Source: Eubacteriaceae bacterium CHKCI004
GTDB lineage: Bacteria; Bacillota; Clostridia; Lachnospirales; Lachnospiraceae
Length of the DNA stretch: 64,000 nt
Direction: 5' to 3'
Assembly: GCA_900016875.1 (NCBI GenBank)
Contig: FCNR01000025.1
Span: 1 to 64,000, forward strand
The notes below the pieces were generated by a model that was given only the letters and a program-made list of their open reading frames with translations, searched no databases and was not told where the DNA came from. Position 1 is the stretch's first letter, and each line of letters begins with the position of its first letter. A program made the position numbers and the translations under genes. Of this stretch, positions 16,962-26,457 are shown in pieces.

Positions 16962-19883
16962 ATGCTGAATATTTCAGAATTAAAAAGCTATGTGCTCAAA
17001 GAGCGCAAACAAATAGAAGAACTGCATGGAGTGGGATATGTACTGGAGCATAAACGTTCGGGCGCCAGAGTGCTGCTTATCGACAATGATGACACCAACA
17101 AGGTGTTTAGCATTGCGTTCCGGACGCCGCCGGCGGACGATACCGGCGTGGCGCACATTCTGGAGCACTCGGTGCTCTGCGGTTCCGCAAAGTTTCCGTC
17201 CAAGGACCCGTTCGTGGAGCTGGCCAAAGGCTCGCTCAATACATTTTTAAATGCCATGACTTATCCGGACAAGACGGTATACCCTATCGCCAGCTGCAAC
17301 GACCAGGATTATCATAACCTGATGCATGTATATCTTGACGCGGTTTTTTATCCGAACATTTATAAAAGAGACGAGATACTCAAGCAGGAAGGCTGGCATT
17401 ACGAGCTGGACAGCGCCGACGGGGAGCTGAAGTTCAACGGCGTGGTTTACAACGAGATGAAGGGTGTGTTCTCCTCTGCCGACGATCTGCTGCAGAGAAA
17501 GATTCAGGCGGCGCTTCTGAAGGATACGCCGTATTTCTACGAGTCAGGCGGAGACCCGGACGCTATTCCGGAGCTGACCAGAGAAGGTTTTCTGAATTTC
17601 CATCGCAAATATTACCATCCGTCCAACAGCTATATTTATCTGTATGGAAATGTGGATTTTGCCAGGGAATTGTCGTTCATTGATGAAGAGTATCTGAGCC
17701 GTTTTGATAAGAAGGAGATTCATTCGGAGATTGCGCTGCAGAAGCCGTTTGAGACGCCGGTTACTGTGACGGATACGTATCCGGTGTCCGAGGATGAAGA
17801 AAACGCCGGGGAAGGTATTTATCTCAGTTATAATACTGTGGCCGGATTAAGCAGTGATAATGAGGAGATGCTGGCGCTGCAGATTCTTGAGTATGTGCTG
17901 TTTTCCATGCCGGGAGCTCCAGTGCGTAAAGCGATTATTGACGCTGGTATCGGAAAAGACGTGGACAGTTACCTGGATGCCGGTATTCAACAGCCTGTTT
18001 TCTCTGTTATCGTTAAAAATGTACAGCAGGGGAAAGAGGAATTGTTCAAAAAAGTTATAGAGCAGGCTCTCGCAGAGCAGGCTGAAAATGGTATGAATAA
18101 AAAGGCAATTTATTCTTCTATTAATAATTTTGAGTTCAAATACCGGGAGGCAAGCTTCGGCCGCTATCCAAAAGGTCTCATATACGGTCTGAATTTTTTA
18201 AATACATGGCTCTATGACGATAACAGAGCTATGGATCTGGGAGATACACTGACGCCTCTGGCGAACCTCAAGAAAAAAGTAGATACCGGCTATTTTGAAG
18301 AGCTGGTGAAGAAATATCTTCTCAACAACACCCACAAAGCGTTTGTGAACCTGTATCCGGAAAAGGGCAAAAATGAACGTGCAGACGCGGAGTTAAAACG
18401 GCAGCTTGCGGGTATCAAAGGAACTCTGGATAAGAAACAATTATATTTTCTGACAGAACAGACCAGAAAACTGAAAGAGTTTCAGGAGACGCCGTCCACC
18501 CAGGAGGAACTGGAGAAGATTCCTATGCTGAAGCTGTCCGATATCGGAAGAGAAGCTCTTCCGTATAAAAATAAAGAGATGATTATAGGAGGGATTCCGG
18601 CTGTTGTTCACGATTACCGCACTAACGGTATTGTGTATCTGGATTTCTCCTTTGATACCACGGAGCTGCCGAAAGAGCTGATTCCGTATGCAACCTTGCT
18701 GGTGGAATTGTATCGTTACGTCGATACAGAGCATTACAGCTACAATGATCTCGCCACAGAGATTAATCTCAAAATCGGCGGCATTGCGTTCCAGACCGGT
18801 ATTTATCCTCTGATATGGAAAAGAGACGGTTTCCGTCCGTATTTCAGTATACGCATGAAATGTCTCGGCGAGCAGGTGCCGGACGGCATGGCGCTTATGG
18901 AAGAGATTCTTTTCACTTCAAAGCTTCATGATGAGAAACGATTAAAAGAGATTATTTCTGAGATGCGGACAAGAATGGATACCCGCATTCCTGCGGCGGG
19001 CCATGTGTATGCGGCCAACCGCGCACTGTCGTATGTGGATCCAATGATGAAATACAAAGAAATTGCCGAAGGTATAGATTTTTATGATTTTGTAAAGAGC
19101 CTGGATCATCAGTTTGAAGAGAAAAAAGAAATGCTGGTGGAGAATCTTTTCCACGCCGCCCGGTGCATTTTCCGAAAGGAGAATCTGATCGTGAGTCTGA
19201 CAGGAGAGTTTAATTTTAAGTCCCTTCTGGAAGAGCATTTTACGCATTTTGGCGCACAGCTTTATGACGTGCCTTGCGTCAAGACAGCTCCGCAGATGGA
19301 AATGTGCAGATTAAACGAAGGCTTCCGCACCTCCAGTAAAGTGCAGTATGTGGCTACAGCCGGACGGTTTGAGCGGGAAGGACAGGATTATACCGGAGCA
19401 CTTCGGGTGTTAAAGACTATTTTCTCCTATGATTATCTGTGGGTAAATATTCGTGTCACCGGAGGCGCTTACGGATGTATGTGCGGTTTCTCCAGAAATG
19501 GCTACGGCTATCTGGTTTCTTACCGTGACCCGCATCTGACCGCCACCCTGGATGTCTACAAGAATGCGGCGGATTATGTGCGCACCTTCGATGTGAGTGA
19601 CCGGGATATGACCAAATATATTATCGGAACCATCAGTTCCATGGATCAGCCTCTGGAGCCGTCGGCTCTTGGCGACCGTTCCTTCATGGGATATCTTACG
19701 GGAACTACGCCGGAAATGCTCCAGAAAGAAAGAGAGCAGGTGCTGAACACCACCCAGGACGGTATCCGTGATCTGGCTCCGTACATGGAAGCGCTCATGG
19801 AAGCGGGCACTGTCTGCGCCATCGGTAATGACAAGAAGATTCAGGAAGCGGAGATTTTTGAAAATACACGGATGTTGATGTAA
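16962..19883 (+). CDS. M16C family zinc metallopeptidase (presequence-protease-like)
   Basis: Large insulinase-family peptidase of 973 residues, the size of the PreP/falcilysin branch, which forms a closed chamber that degrades unstructured peptides. The inverted zinc motif HILEH is at residues 65-69, and the distal glutamate is in VVYNEMKG. The second half, with the two inactive-type domains and the RFEREGQDYTGAL and GAYGCMCGF segments, is present. No signal peptide, so it is probably cytoplasmic peptide turnover. CAGGAGG precedes ATG 16962. The start lies only about 50 bases after the IS right end, so its native promoter may have been displaced, or lie inside the IS. Confidence 0.93.
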   Translation: MLNISELKSYVLKERKQIEELHGVGYVLEHKRSGARVLLIDNDDTNKVFSIAFRTPPADDTGVAHILEHSVLCGSAKFPSKDPFVELAKGSLNTFLNAMTYPDKTVYPIASCNDQDYHNLMHVYLDAVFYPNIYKRDEILKQEGWHYELDSADGELKFNGVVYNEMKGVFSSADDLLQRKIQAALLKDTPYFYESGGDPDAIPELTREGFLNFHRKYYHPSNSYIYLYGNVDFARELSFIDEEYLSRFDKKEIHSEIALQKPFETPVTVTDTYPVSEDEENAGEGIYLSYNTVAGLSSDNEEMLALQILEYVLFSMPGAPVRKAIIDAGIGKDVDSYLDAGIQQPVFSVIVKNVQQGKEELFKKVIEQALAEQAENGMNKKAIYSSINNFEFKYREASFGRYPKGLIYGLNFLNTWLYDDNRAMDLGDTLTPLANLKKKVDTGYFEELVKKYLLNNTHKAFVNLYPEKGKNERADAELKRQLAGIKGTLDKKQLYFLTEQTRKLKEFQETPSTQEELEKIPMLKLSDIGREALPYKNKEMIIGGIPAVVHDYRTNGIVYLDFSFDTTELPKELIPYATLLVELYRYVDTEHYSYNDLATEINLKIGGIAFQTGIYPLIWKRDGFRPYFSIRMKCLGEQVPDGMALMEEILFTSKLHDEKRLKEIISEMRTRMDTRIPAAGHVYAANRALSYVDPMMKYKEIAEGIDFYDFVKSLDHQFEEKKEMLVENLFHAARCIFRKENLIVSLTGEFNFKSLLEEHFTHFGAQLYDVPCVKTAPQMEMCRLNEGFRTSSKVQYVATAGRFEREGQDYTGALRVLKTIFSYDYLWVNIRVTGGAYGCMCGFSRNGYGYLVSYRDPHLTATLDVYKNAADYVRTFDVSDRDMTKYIIGTISSMDQPLEPSALGDRSFMGYLTGTTPEMLQKEREQVLNTTQDGIRDLAPYMEALMEAGTVCAIGNDKKIQEAEIFENTRMLM

Positions 19884-19956
19884 TAAAAACATGGTACAGC
19901 TCCGACAGTGATCGTCAATGAAGATTGCTGCCGGAGCATTTATGAGAGGAGAATAT

Positions 19957-20859
19957 ATGAGTAAGTTTAAATCAGGATTTGTAACGATCATCGGGCGACC
20001 AAATGTTGGCAAATCCACACTGATGAACCGTCTGATCGGACAGAAGATCGCCATCACCTCCAGCAAGGCGCAGACCACGAGAAACAGGATTCAGACAGTC
20101 TACACCTGTGAGGAAGGACAAATCGTCTTTCTGGATACGCCGGGTATCAACAAAGCTAAAAACAAGTTGGGCGATTACATGCTGATGGCAGCGGAACGCA
20201 CGCTGAATGAGGTGGATCTGGTGATGTGGCTGGTGGAGCCGACTACATTTATCGGCGGCGGCGAACAGTACATTATCGAAAAGCTTCAGAATGTGAAGAC
20301 TCCTATTTTTCTGGTCATCAATAAAACGGATCTGGCAAAAGAGGAGGAAATTTTAAAAGCCATCGTCGCCTATAAGGATAAAGTAAATTTTGCCGAGGTT
20401 ATCCCGGTCAGCGCCCTGGAGGGAACCAATACTCAGGATTTGATCGATACTATTTTCAGATATCTGCCAGAGGGGCCGATGTACTATGACGAGGACACGG
20501 TGACCGATCAGCCGGAGAGACAGATCGTGGCGGAGCTTATCCGCGAGAAGGCGCTGCGTCTTTTAAGTCAGGAGATTCCTCACGGCATCGCTGTGGTCAT
20601 CGAGCGCATGAAAATTCGTCCGAAAGGAAATATCGTGGATATTGAAGCTACCATCATCTGTGAGAGAGAGTCCCACAAGGGCATCATCATCGGAAAGAAG
20701 GGAGCTATGATCAAAGAAATAGGTTCCACCGCCCGGCAGGAGATCGAGAATCTTCTTGACATGAAGGTGAATCTCAAAATGTGGGTGAAAGTCAAGAAAG
20801 ACTGGCGGGACAGCGACCTGCTGCTGAAGAATTACGGGTATAATAAGAAAGAGCTGTAG
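19957..20859 (+). CDS. era: GTPase Era
   Basis: Ribosome-associated GTPase needed for 16S rRNA maturation and 30S assembly. The G domain shows G1 GRPNVGKS (13-20), G3 DTPG, and G4 NKTD; the C-terminal KH domain carries the GKKGAMIKEIG RNA-binding turn. Length is 300. The start at 19957 has AGAGGAG at 19944-19950; the earlier in-frame ATG at 19918 has no site. recO follows after 47 bases, the common era-recO order, which supports both calls. Confidence 0.97.
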   Translation: MSKFKSGFVTIIGRPNVGKSTLMNRLIGQKIAITSSKAQTTRNRIQTVYTCEEGQIVFLDTPGINKAKNKLGDYMLMAAERTLNEVDLVMWLVEPTTFIGGGEQYIIEKLQNVKTPIFLVINKTDLAKEEEILKAIVAYKDKVNFAEVIPVSALEGTNTQDLIDTIFRYLPEGPMYYDEDTVTDQPERQIVAELIREKALRLLSQEIPHGIAVVIERMKIRPKGNIVDIEATIICERESHKGIIIGKKGAMIKEIGSTARQEIENLLDMKVNLKMWVKVKKDWRDSDLLLKNYGYNKKEL

Positions 20860-20906
20860 CCGGGCAAGAATGTTTGGCAGCAGGACAGGTAAGGCAGGCA
20901 GAGGAT

Positions 20907-21650
20907 ATGAGTGAACAGACAAAGGTGACGGGAATTGTATTATCCGTGTATCCCGTCGGAGAAAATGACAGACGTCTGACCATACTGACGAAGGAAAGAG
21001 GGAAGATTCAGGTATTTGCCAGAGGGTGCCGCAAGCCGAATCACCCTCTTTTTGGCGTGACCCAGCCCCTTATCTACTGTGAATTTATGATCACTGAGGG
21101 GCGAAGGTTCAATTATCTGAATTCTGCCGACGGAAAGAACTATTTTCCCCATCTGAAGGAAGACCTGGAAAACATTTATTACAGCACGTATTTCGCAGAG
21201 CTGGCGGAATATTTTACCGTGGAAGGAATGGACGAGAGAAACATTTTGAATCTGCTTTTTGTGACCTTCTCGGCCATGGAAAAAGGCAAGGTGCCGCTTC
21301 CGCTCATTCGACGCATCTATGAACTGAAGATTCTTCAGTATTACGGCATCGGCATGGAGGTATTCCAGTGCATTTCCTGCGGAAAGACGGAAAATCTGGA
21401 TACGCTGTCCTTTGAGGCGGGAGGCGTGCTGTGCCGTGACTGCGCCCATGGAAGCGCCCGGGGCGGGACTCATGTAGAACCTGCAGTACTCTATACCATG
21501 CAGTACATTTTGAGTATCCCGCTGCAGCGGATTTACAGCTTCGTGCTCAAGGAAGACATTTTTCTGGAATTTCAGTGGATCGTGAAGCGTTTCTTCCGGA
21601 TTCATGTGGAGCACCGGTTCAAGTCGGCGGAGATGCTGGAGGAGTTGTGA
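20907..21650 (+). CDS. recO: DNA repair protein RecO
   Basis: Helps load RecA on single-stranded DNA in the RecFOR pathway. The N-terminal OB fold begins at VTGIVLSVYPVGENDRRLTILT; a helical core follows; the zinc-finger cysteines are in CISCGK and CRDC around residues 153-180, as in the Gram-positive form. Length 247. I start at ATG 20907 behind GCAGAGG; an upstream in-frame TTG at 20874 is less likely. It directly follows era. The glyS gene downstream has its own promoter. Confidence 0.92.
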   Translation: MSEQTKVTGIVLSVYPVGENDRRLTILTKERGKIQVFARGCRKPNHPLFGVTQPLIYCEFMITEGRRFNYLNSADGKNYFPHLKEDLENIYYSTYFAELAEYFTVEGMDERNILNLLFVTFSAMEKGKVPLPLIRRIYELKILQYYGIGMEVFQCISCGKTENLDTLSFEAGGVLCRDCAHGSARGGTHVEPAVLYTMQYILSIPLQRIYSFVLKEDIFLEFQWIVKRFFRIHVEHRFKSAEMLEEL

Positions 21651-21737
21651 AGGACGAAGGGGATCGCGGCAAGAAGCGCGGTTAAAATGAAAACGGGGAA
21701 AACGCAGCTCAAAATGTCGTGGGACAGGAAAAAAGTC

Positions 21738-21766
21738 TTGAAAAGAACCACTATCCACGGTAGAAT
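21738..21766 (+). promoter_or_regulatory. sigma-A-type promoter of glyS
   Basis: TTGAAA at 21738-21743 and TAGAAT at 21761-21766 are separated by 17 bases. The leader is only about 70 bases and has no T-box consensus, unlike many Firmicute tRNA-synthetase genes. Confidence 0.6.
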
Positions 21767-21839
21767 AGAAAACGATTATAAAATGCGCCGGCATTATGTT
21801 AGAAGAGCGGCAAATTAAAAGAAAAAAGAGGTAGACATT

Positions 21840-23228
21840 ATGGAAAAAACAATGGATAAGATTATTGCCCTTGCCAAGGCGAGAGGCTTCGTATATCAGG
21901 GTTCCGAGATTTACGGCGGCCTTGCCAACACATGGGATTACGGTAATCTGGGCGTGGAGCTTAAGAACAATGTCAAGAGAGCCTGGTGGAAGAAGTTCAT
22001 CCAGGAGAGCCCGTACAACGTAGGTGTGGACTGTGCCATCCTCATGAACCCGCAGACATGGGTGGCTTCCGGTCATCTGGGCGGTTTCTCCGATCCGCTG
22101 ATGGACTGTAAGGAATGTAAGGAAAGATTCCGTGCCGACCAGCTCATCGAAGATTACGCAAAAGAGAACGGCATCGAACTGCCATCCTCCATCGACGGCT
22201 GGAGCCAGGAGGAGATGAAGGCGTTTATCGACGAGCACAATGTGCCGTGTCCAAGCTGCGGTAAGCATAATTTTACCGACATCCGTCAGTTCAACCTGAT
22301 GTTCAAGACCTTCCAGGGTGTTACCGAGGACGCGAAGAACACGGTATACCTTCGTCCGGAGACTGCCCAGGGTATCTTTGTTAATTTTAAAAATGTACAG
22401 AGAACTTCCAGAAAGAAAGTTCCGTTCGGTATCGGACAGATCGGTAAGTCCTTCCGTAACGAGATTACGCCGGGTAACTTTACTTTCCGTACCAGAGAGT
22501 TTGAGCAGATGGAGCTGGAGTTCTTCTGCAAACCGGATACAGATCTGGAATGGTTCGCTTACTGGAAAGATTACTGTGTGAACTGGCTGAAAGAGCTGGG
22601 TATCAAAGACGAGGAAATGCGGATTCGTGACCATGAGAAAGAAGAATTGTCTTTCTACTCTAAGGCAACTTCCGATATCGAGTTCCTCTTCCCGTTCGGC
22701 TGGGGCGAGCTGTGGGGTATCGCAGACCGTACCGACTATGACCTGAGCCGTCATCAGGAAGTGTCCGGAGAGGATATGAGCTACTTTGACGATGAGGAGA
22801 AGAGAAAATACATTCCGTATGTTATCGAGCCGTCTCTGGGTGCTGACCGTGTGACTTTGGCTTTCCTGTGTTCCGCTTATGATGAAGAGGAGATCAAGGA
22901 AGGCGACGTGCGTAACGTGCTGCACTTCCATCCGGCCATCGCACCGGTGAAGATCGGCGTGCTGCCGCTGTCCAAGAAGCTTGCTGAGGGAGCAGAGAAG
23001 ATTTATCAGGAACTGTCCAAGACCTACAACTGCGAGTACGATGACAGAGGAAATATCGGTAAGAGATACCGTCGTCAGGACGAGATCGGTACTCCTTACT
23101 GCATCACTTACGACTTTGATTCTGTGGAAGACGGCGCCGTGACCATCCGTGACCGTGACACCATGGAGCAGGAGAGAGTGAAGATTGAAGATCTGCAGGC
23201 ATACTTCGCAGAGAAATTCGCTTACTGA
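21840..23228 (+). CDS. glyS: glycyl-tRNA synthetase (alpha2 type)
   Basis: Class II synthetase that charges tRNA-Gly. It is the single-chain homodimeric form of 462 residues. The N terminus has the glycine-enzyme signature [23 protein letters not shown]. Motif 2 falls in [21 protein letters not shown], preceded by the [10 protein letters not shown] segment, and motif 3 is in [15 protein letters not shown]. The anticodon-binding domain fills the last 100 residues ([16 protein letters not shown]). AAAGAGGTAG precedes ATG 21840. It ends at a strong bidirectional terminator (23265-23301). Confidence 0.97.
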   Translation: MEKTMDKIIALAKARGFVYQGSEIYGGLANTWDYGNLGVELKNNVKRAWWKKFIQESPYNVGVDCAILMNPQTWVASGHLGGFSDPLMDCKECKERFRADQLIEDYAKENGIELPSSIDGWSQEEMKAFIDEHNVPCPSCGKHNFTDIRQFNLMFKTFQGVTEDAKNTVYLRPETAQGIFVNFKNVQRTSRKKVPFGIGQIGKSFRNEITPGNFTFRTREFEQMELEFFCKPDTDLEWFAYWKDYCVNWLKELGIKDEEMRIRDHEKEELSFYSKATSDIEFLFPFGWGELWGIADRTDYDLSRHQEVSGEDMSYFDDEEKRKYIPYVIEPSLGADRVTLAFLCSAYDEEEIKEGDVRNVLHFHPAIAPVKIGVLPLSKKLAEGAEKIYQELSKTYNCEYDDRGNIGKRYRRQDEIGTPYCITYDFDSVEDGAVTIRDRDTMEQERVKIEDLQAYFAEKFAY

Positions 23229-23264
23229 TCCTGCGAATGAATGAAGATTTGTGAGAATAAAAAG

Positions 23265-23304
23265 ACCGGCAGCGGCCAGTGGGATTCTGGCCGCTGCCGG
23301 TTTT
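23265..23304. terminator. bidirectional terminator, glyS and anti-sigma gene
   Basis: A perfect 15-bp GC-rich stem, 23265-23279 with 23287-23301, around a seven-base loop, with T-runs on both strands. It separates convergent glyS and the DUF4179 gene. Confidence 0.92.
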
Positions 23305-23309
23305 CCTCA

Positions 23310-24497
23310 TTAGCGCAGGGAAATCGTAAAGGAATCGCCGATCGGATAAAAAATATCTTCTTCTGACATGTAGCCTGTGTCTGAATATAGGACAGAATTG
23401 TTGGCAGCATATGGTGTGAGAGTGATGGAGGACGCTTCTGTGGCGATGGTGTAGGTATCGATATAAGAATCATTGACCATTTCGCCTTTCCCGTTTCCGT
23501 TATCATCATATTCGTAGTGGCTTGTGTACAGCTCCACCATATTGCCGAGATTATCCTCTCCTTTTAATATAATAGTATAGTTGAGATTGTGAGCGCTGCC
23601 TTCAGTAACATATCTGACTTTCTGGCTGATAGGATTACCGGCGTAACTCTGGAAAGTGATCAAAGTGCCATCCGGGAGAGTGGCGGGAACATTCAGCGCA
23701 ACGTTTTTGGTGTCAGCTCGCAGGGCGTCTGGGGATACGGTAAATTTCAGACTGCCGAGACGGGTTGGGAAAGGGCTGTAAGGAGCGTCAGGATCCGTCA
23801 GATAAAATACAAGCTCCATTTTTTGTTCTCCGGACAGAGAGACCGCGGATGGAATGTTAAAATCATACTGGTTGTAAAATGCAGAGTCTCCCATCTTGTG
23901 GTGTCCAGTGCCCCCGCCGCCGCGGGAGAGAACTTCGCCATTCATGCGAATCTGTGGATGAATATCAAAATTATCTTCGTTGAGCGCCGGATCGGCATCG
24001 TCACCCAGGAAAGCCGTGTAAGACACCAGCAAAGTATCGTCATCCCAGATGACGTCGTGGAGAACGACGGTAATCCCATCTTTAGTAAAGGATTGTTCCA
24101 CGACGGTCTGATAGGAACTGATGTCTCCTGTGATGCCGAGGAAAATAGCCAGATTATACAGTAGTTTTTGTGATTCTGCGTAAACACGCTGCCGGATTGG
24201 TGTGCAGAAGGCGCCTGCCAGAAAAACGAGGACGGCTGCTGCCGCTGCGTAATGTTTCCAGGAAAGTTTTCTGGTGCGTGCACTATCGACAGCTGTGGAA
24301 TCTTCTTCGGCAGGTGTATGGTTGGCGGTCGGGAAATCTTTTTCAATACGTGTGCTGCCGGCAGCCGAATGAGCCTGTATCTTTGCTGATACCGCCTGTT
24401 TCCACCTCTTGATTTCCTCTTCCTGTATCGGGGAGGACTCAAAGGCTTCCGTGTGGTTATCTATTTCATTGAGTAAAATGTAAATATCTTCTCTCAT
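23310..24497 (-). CDS. DUF4179 membrane protein, probable anti-sigma factor
   Basis: The N-terminal 80 residues are cytoplasmic and charged (EEEIKRWKQAV near 26-36). One membrane span lies at about 82-99. The DUF4179 domain follows outside (about 100-200), with the ITVVLHDVIWDDDTLLVSY segment, then a second beta-rich extracellular region to residue 395. In Firmicutes such proteins are encoded after an ECF sigma factor and are thought to hold it at the membrane until a surface signal arrives. Here it starts two bases after the sigma gene, with its ribosome site GGAGG inside that gene. The signal sensed is unknown; the extracellular part contains no catalytic motif that I recognise. Confidence 0.82.
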   Translation of the reverse strand: MREDIYILLNEIDNHTEAFESSPIQEEEIKRWKQAVSAKIQAHSAAGSTRIEKDFPTANHTPAEEDSTAVDSARTRKLSWKHYAAAAAVLVFLAGAFCTPIRQRVYAESQKLLYNLAIFLGITGDISSYQTVVEQSFTKDGITVVLHDVIWDDDTLLVSYTAFLGDDADPALNEDNFDIHPQIRMNGEVLSRGGGGTGHHKMGDSAFYNQYDFNIPSAVSLSGEQKMELVFYLTDPDAPYSPFPTRLGSLKFTVSPDALRADTKNVALNVPATLPDGTLITFQSYAGNPISQKVRYVTEGSAHNLNYTIILKGEDNLGNMVELYTSHYEYDDNGNGKGEMVNDSYIDTYTIATEASSITLTPYAANNSVLYSDTGYMSEEDIFYPIGDSFTISLR

Positions 24498-24499
24498 AG

Positions 24500-25168
24500 C
24501 TATTGACCTCCTCCGTTTCTTTTTCTTATGACGGCCGCCTCGTCTTCTGACGGGGTTTCCCGGGATTCTATGTTATTCTTCTGTCCTGCGCGGGAAAATA
24601 AATTGCGAAGCTTCCGTTTGCCGCGGGACAGTCGGTTGTACAGTACGGATTTTTCTGTTCCGGTTTCCTGAGAGATCTCATCAAAGGATTTTTCTTCCAC
24701 ATACAGTTTCAAGAACAGCTCCTGGTCTCTGGGCTTCAGGCAGGCGAGTATTTCCTGCGTTTCTCTGGAGAATTCTTTCAGAAACTGCGTCTGTATACTT
24801 TCCGGGGATTCTCCGGAGAACGACATCTCTGTATCCTGCGGCTGCCCGCTCAAAATATTGTCGGCTTGTTCAAGGCTTCGTTCCATCAGCTGTCTGGCGT
24901 ACTTTCTCTTGTAGTCCAGCGCTTTCAGTCTTGCAATGCCTGCGATCCAGTTAGCAAAAGGGTTTCTCTCCGGGCGGAAAGAATCAATGTGATTCCAGAC
25001 GGCGAAGAATACATCGCTGATACATTCTTCCTCGTACTGGGAGAGGACGTTCAGATACCGGTGCGTCACAGACTTCACGAGACCTCCGTAATGAATCATC
25101 ACGTATTCAAGAGCCTGTTCATTTCTCCTGGAAAGCTCCTGAACAAAGTTTTGTTCTGTTATTTTCAT
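24500..25168 (-). CDS. ECF-type RNA polymerase sigma factor
   Basis: Sigma-70 family factor of 222 residues. Region 2 (about 10-80) has EEECISDVFFAVWNHIDSFRPERNPFANWIAGIARLKA, with the usual DVF..W and aromatic-rich melting segment. Region 4 (about 140-195) has LKPRDQELFLKLYVEEKSFDEISQETG and SVLYNRLSRGKRKLR, a helix-turn-helix for the -35 element. A non-conserved tail of about 25 residues follows. It is cotranscribed with the DUF4179 gene. Its own promoter is of the ordinary sigma-A type (25210-25238), so no self-activation is evident from sequence. Target genes are unknown. Confidence 0.9.
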   Translation of the reverse strand: MKITEQNFVQELSRRNEQALEYVMIHYGGLVKSVTHRYLNVLSQYEEECISDVFFAVWNHIDSFRPERNPFANWIAGIARLKALDYKRKYARQLMERSLEQADNILSGQPQDTEMSFSGESPESIQTQFLKEFSRETQEILACLKPRDQELFLKLYVEEKSFDEISQETGTEKSVLYNRLSRGKRKLRNLFSRAGQKNNIESRETPSEDEAAVIRKRNGGGQ

Positions 25169-25209
25169 AAGCCTCCCCCTCCTTCCTGCGGTCGCTGCCT
25201 TATTGATTT

Positions 25210-25238
25210 AGTATACCGCTTGTACTTTATATTCGCAA
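25210..25238 (-). promoter_or_regulatory. promoter of the sigma/anti-sigma operon
   Basis: On the minus strand TTGCGA (25238-25233) and TATACT (25215-25210) are 17 bases apart, 40 bases before the sigma factor start. Confidence 0.55.
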
Positions 25239-25284
25239 ATGCAGAGGAAAATCTATCATTTTCCGGCAAATTTTTTTGAGAATG

Positions 25285-25313
25285 TTGCAAATTATTGGCG
25301 GCTGCGGTATGCT
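25285..25313 (+). promoter_or_regulatory. promoter of the esterase gene
   Basis: TTGCAA at 25285-25290 and TATGCT at 25308-25313, spacer 17, about 33 bases before ATG 25346. It is divergent from the sigma-factor promoter. Confidence 0.5.
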
Positions 25314-25345
25314 GAATGAAAAACATAAACGAAAGGAAAGTGGAA

Positions 25346-26140
25346 ATGGCATATTTAAGAATGGACTTTTTATCAGAAGCGCTTCAGAAGATTACAACGA
25401 TGAGCATCGTGATTCCCAACGATGTGTCGGCGGAAGAGAAAGAAGGAAACGCATATTATGAAAGAGGGATGAAGACGCTGTATCTTCTCCATGGATTCAC
25501 AGGAAATGATACAGACTGGATATGTGGAACTAATATCCATACTCTGTGCAAGAAATATAATTTTGCGGTGGTATGTCCCTGCGGTGACAACAGCTTTTAT
25601 CTGGACCGGGAAATGACCGGAGGGAAATACAGTACCTTTATTGGAAAAGAGCTGGTGGAATACACGAGAAAGGTTTTCGGGTTCTCTGACCGGAGAGAGG
25701 ATACGTTTATCGGTGGTTTTTCCATGGGCGGTTATGGTTCTATTGTGAATGGCATGAAGTATTATAAAACTTTCGGGAAGATTATGGCCTTTTCTTCGGC
25801 GCTGCATCTGGATGAAATGGTGGATAAAGGGGGAGACTATACCCATGAGCTGTTTAATGAGGCGTATTTGAAAGAGATTTTCGGAAAACCGGGACAGCTC
25901 CGGGAAAGTGACAGAAATCCAAAGTATCTGATCGGGCAGATCAAAAAAGCGGGCGGAGAGATTCCGGATCTGTATCTTGCCTGTGGTACAGAGGACAGCC
26001 TTATTGATGAAAACCGCAGTTTCCGGGCGTATCTGGAAGAAAACCAGATTCCAGTGCTTTATCACGAGCAGCCGGGCGAGCATGACTGGGATTATTGGAA
26101 TAAAGAACTGCAGCCGGCGGTGAGATGGCTGATGGAATAG
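25346..26140 (+). CDS. alpha/beta hydrolase, esterase-D / tributyrin-esterase type
   Basis: Serine esterase of 264 residues. The oxyanion region is YLLHGFTGNDTDW; the nucleophile is in GGFSMGGYGS; the catalytic aspartate is in CGTEDSLIDEN and the histidine in GEHDWDYW, so the triad is complete. No signal peptide is seen. Relatives hydrolyse short-chain acyl esters or S-formylglutathione-like substrates, and some remove acetyl or feruloyl groups from plant glycans. The start at 25346 follows GAAAGGAAAG; an upstream in-frame ATG at 25316 has no such site. Monocistronic, divergent from the sigma-factor operon. Substrate cannot be stated. Confidence 0.88.
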   Translation: MAYLRMDFLSEALQKITTMSIVIPNDVSAEEKEGNAYYERGMKTLYLLHGFTGNDTDWICGTNIHTLCKKYNFAVVCPCGDNSFYLDREMTGGKYSTFIGKELVEYTRKVFGFSDRREDTFIGGFSMGGYGSIVNGMKYYKTFGKIMAFSSALHLDEMVDKGGDYTHELFNEAYLKEIFGKPGQLRESDRNPKYLIGQIKKAGGEIPDLYLACGTEDSLIDENRSFRAYLEENQIPVLYHEQPGEHDWDYWNKELQPAVRWLME

Positions 26141-26350
26141 TTTTCGCAATTTCTGTGAAATGTGACAAAAACTTCCGGAGTGAAACAAACATGGAAGATG
26201 ACGGTTAATTATATTAAGTAAAATATATATACAACATTATATTATTAAGTACAGAAAAAAATAAATGTGGTAATAATATAAGAATACGATTAAAAAAAGC
26301 AAGCGAAAATCGTCAAATCTTATGAATCTGAAAAAATGCACAAAAAACAC
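26141..26350. other. AT-rich intergenic stretch upstream of the glnN promoter
   Basis: No coding frame. It is strongly AT-rich between about 26205 and 26300. AAAAAAGCAAG (26293-26303) can pair with CTTGCTTTTTT (26350-26360) across a 46-base loop, which could end the esterase transcript, though the distal arm also carries the putative -35 box of glnN. Confidence 0.4.
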
Positions 26351-26379
26351 TTGCTTTTTTGAATCAATGGTTGTATTTT
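26351..26379 (+). promoter_or_regulatory. putative promoter of glnN
   Basis: TTGCTT at 26351-26356 and TATTTT at 26374-26379 with a 17-base spacer, giving a leader of roughly 145 bases before the glnN start. Confidence 0.4.
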
Positions 26380-26423
26380 ATATCTAGCAATTGCGAAAGA
26401 CACATAATTTAACGAGAACAAGG

Positions 26424-26457
26424 GCGTTCGTGAATCATCAGATTCTCGGACGCTTTT
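26424..26457 (+). promoter_or_regulatory. terminator-like hairpin in the glnN leader (possible attenuator)
   Basis: GCGTTCGTGAATC (26424-26436) pairs with GATTCTCGGACGC (26441-26453), twelve pairs with one G-U and one mismatch, around a four-base loop, then TTTT. It lies between the putative promoter and glnN, so it may stop transcription unless an antiterminator acts. Nitrogen genes in Clostridia are known to be controlled by ANTAR-type antitermination; I could not match that motif with confidence. Confidence 0.6.

Noticed and set aside
21651-21839. T-box leader for glyS
   Set aside because: No T-box consensus, and only about 70 bases lie between a good promoter and the start codon.
20940-22931. 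A 663-codon open frame on the minus strand opposite recO and glyS
   Set aside because: It spans two real genes on the other strand and their intergenic gap, with no family motif or start signal.
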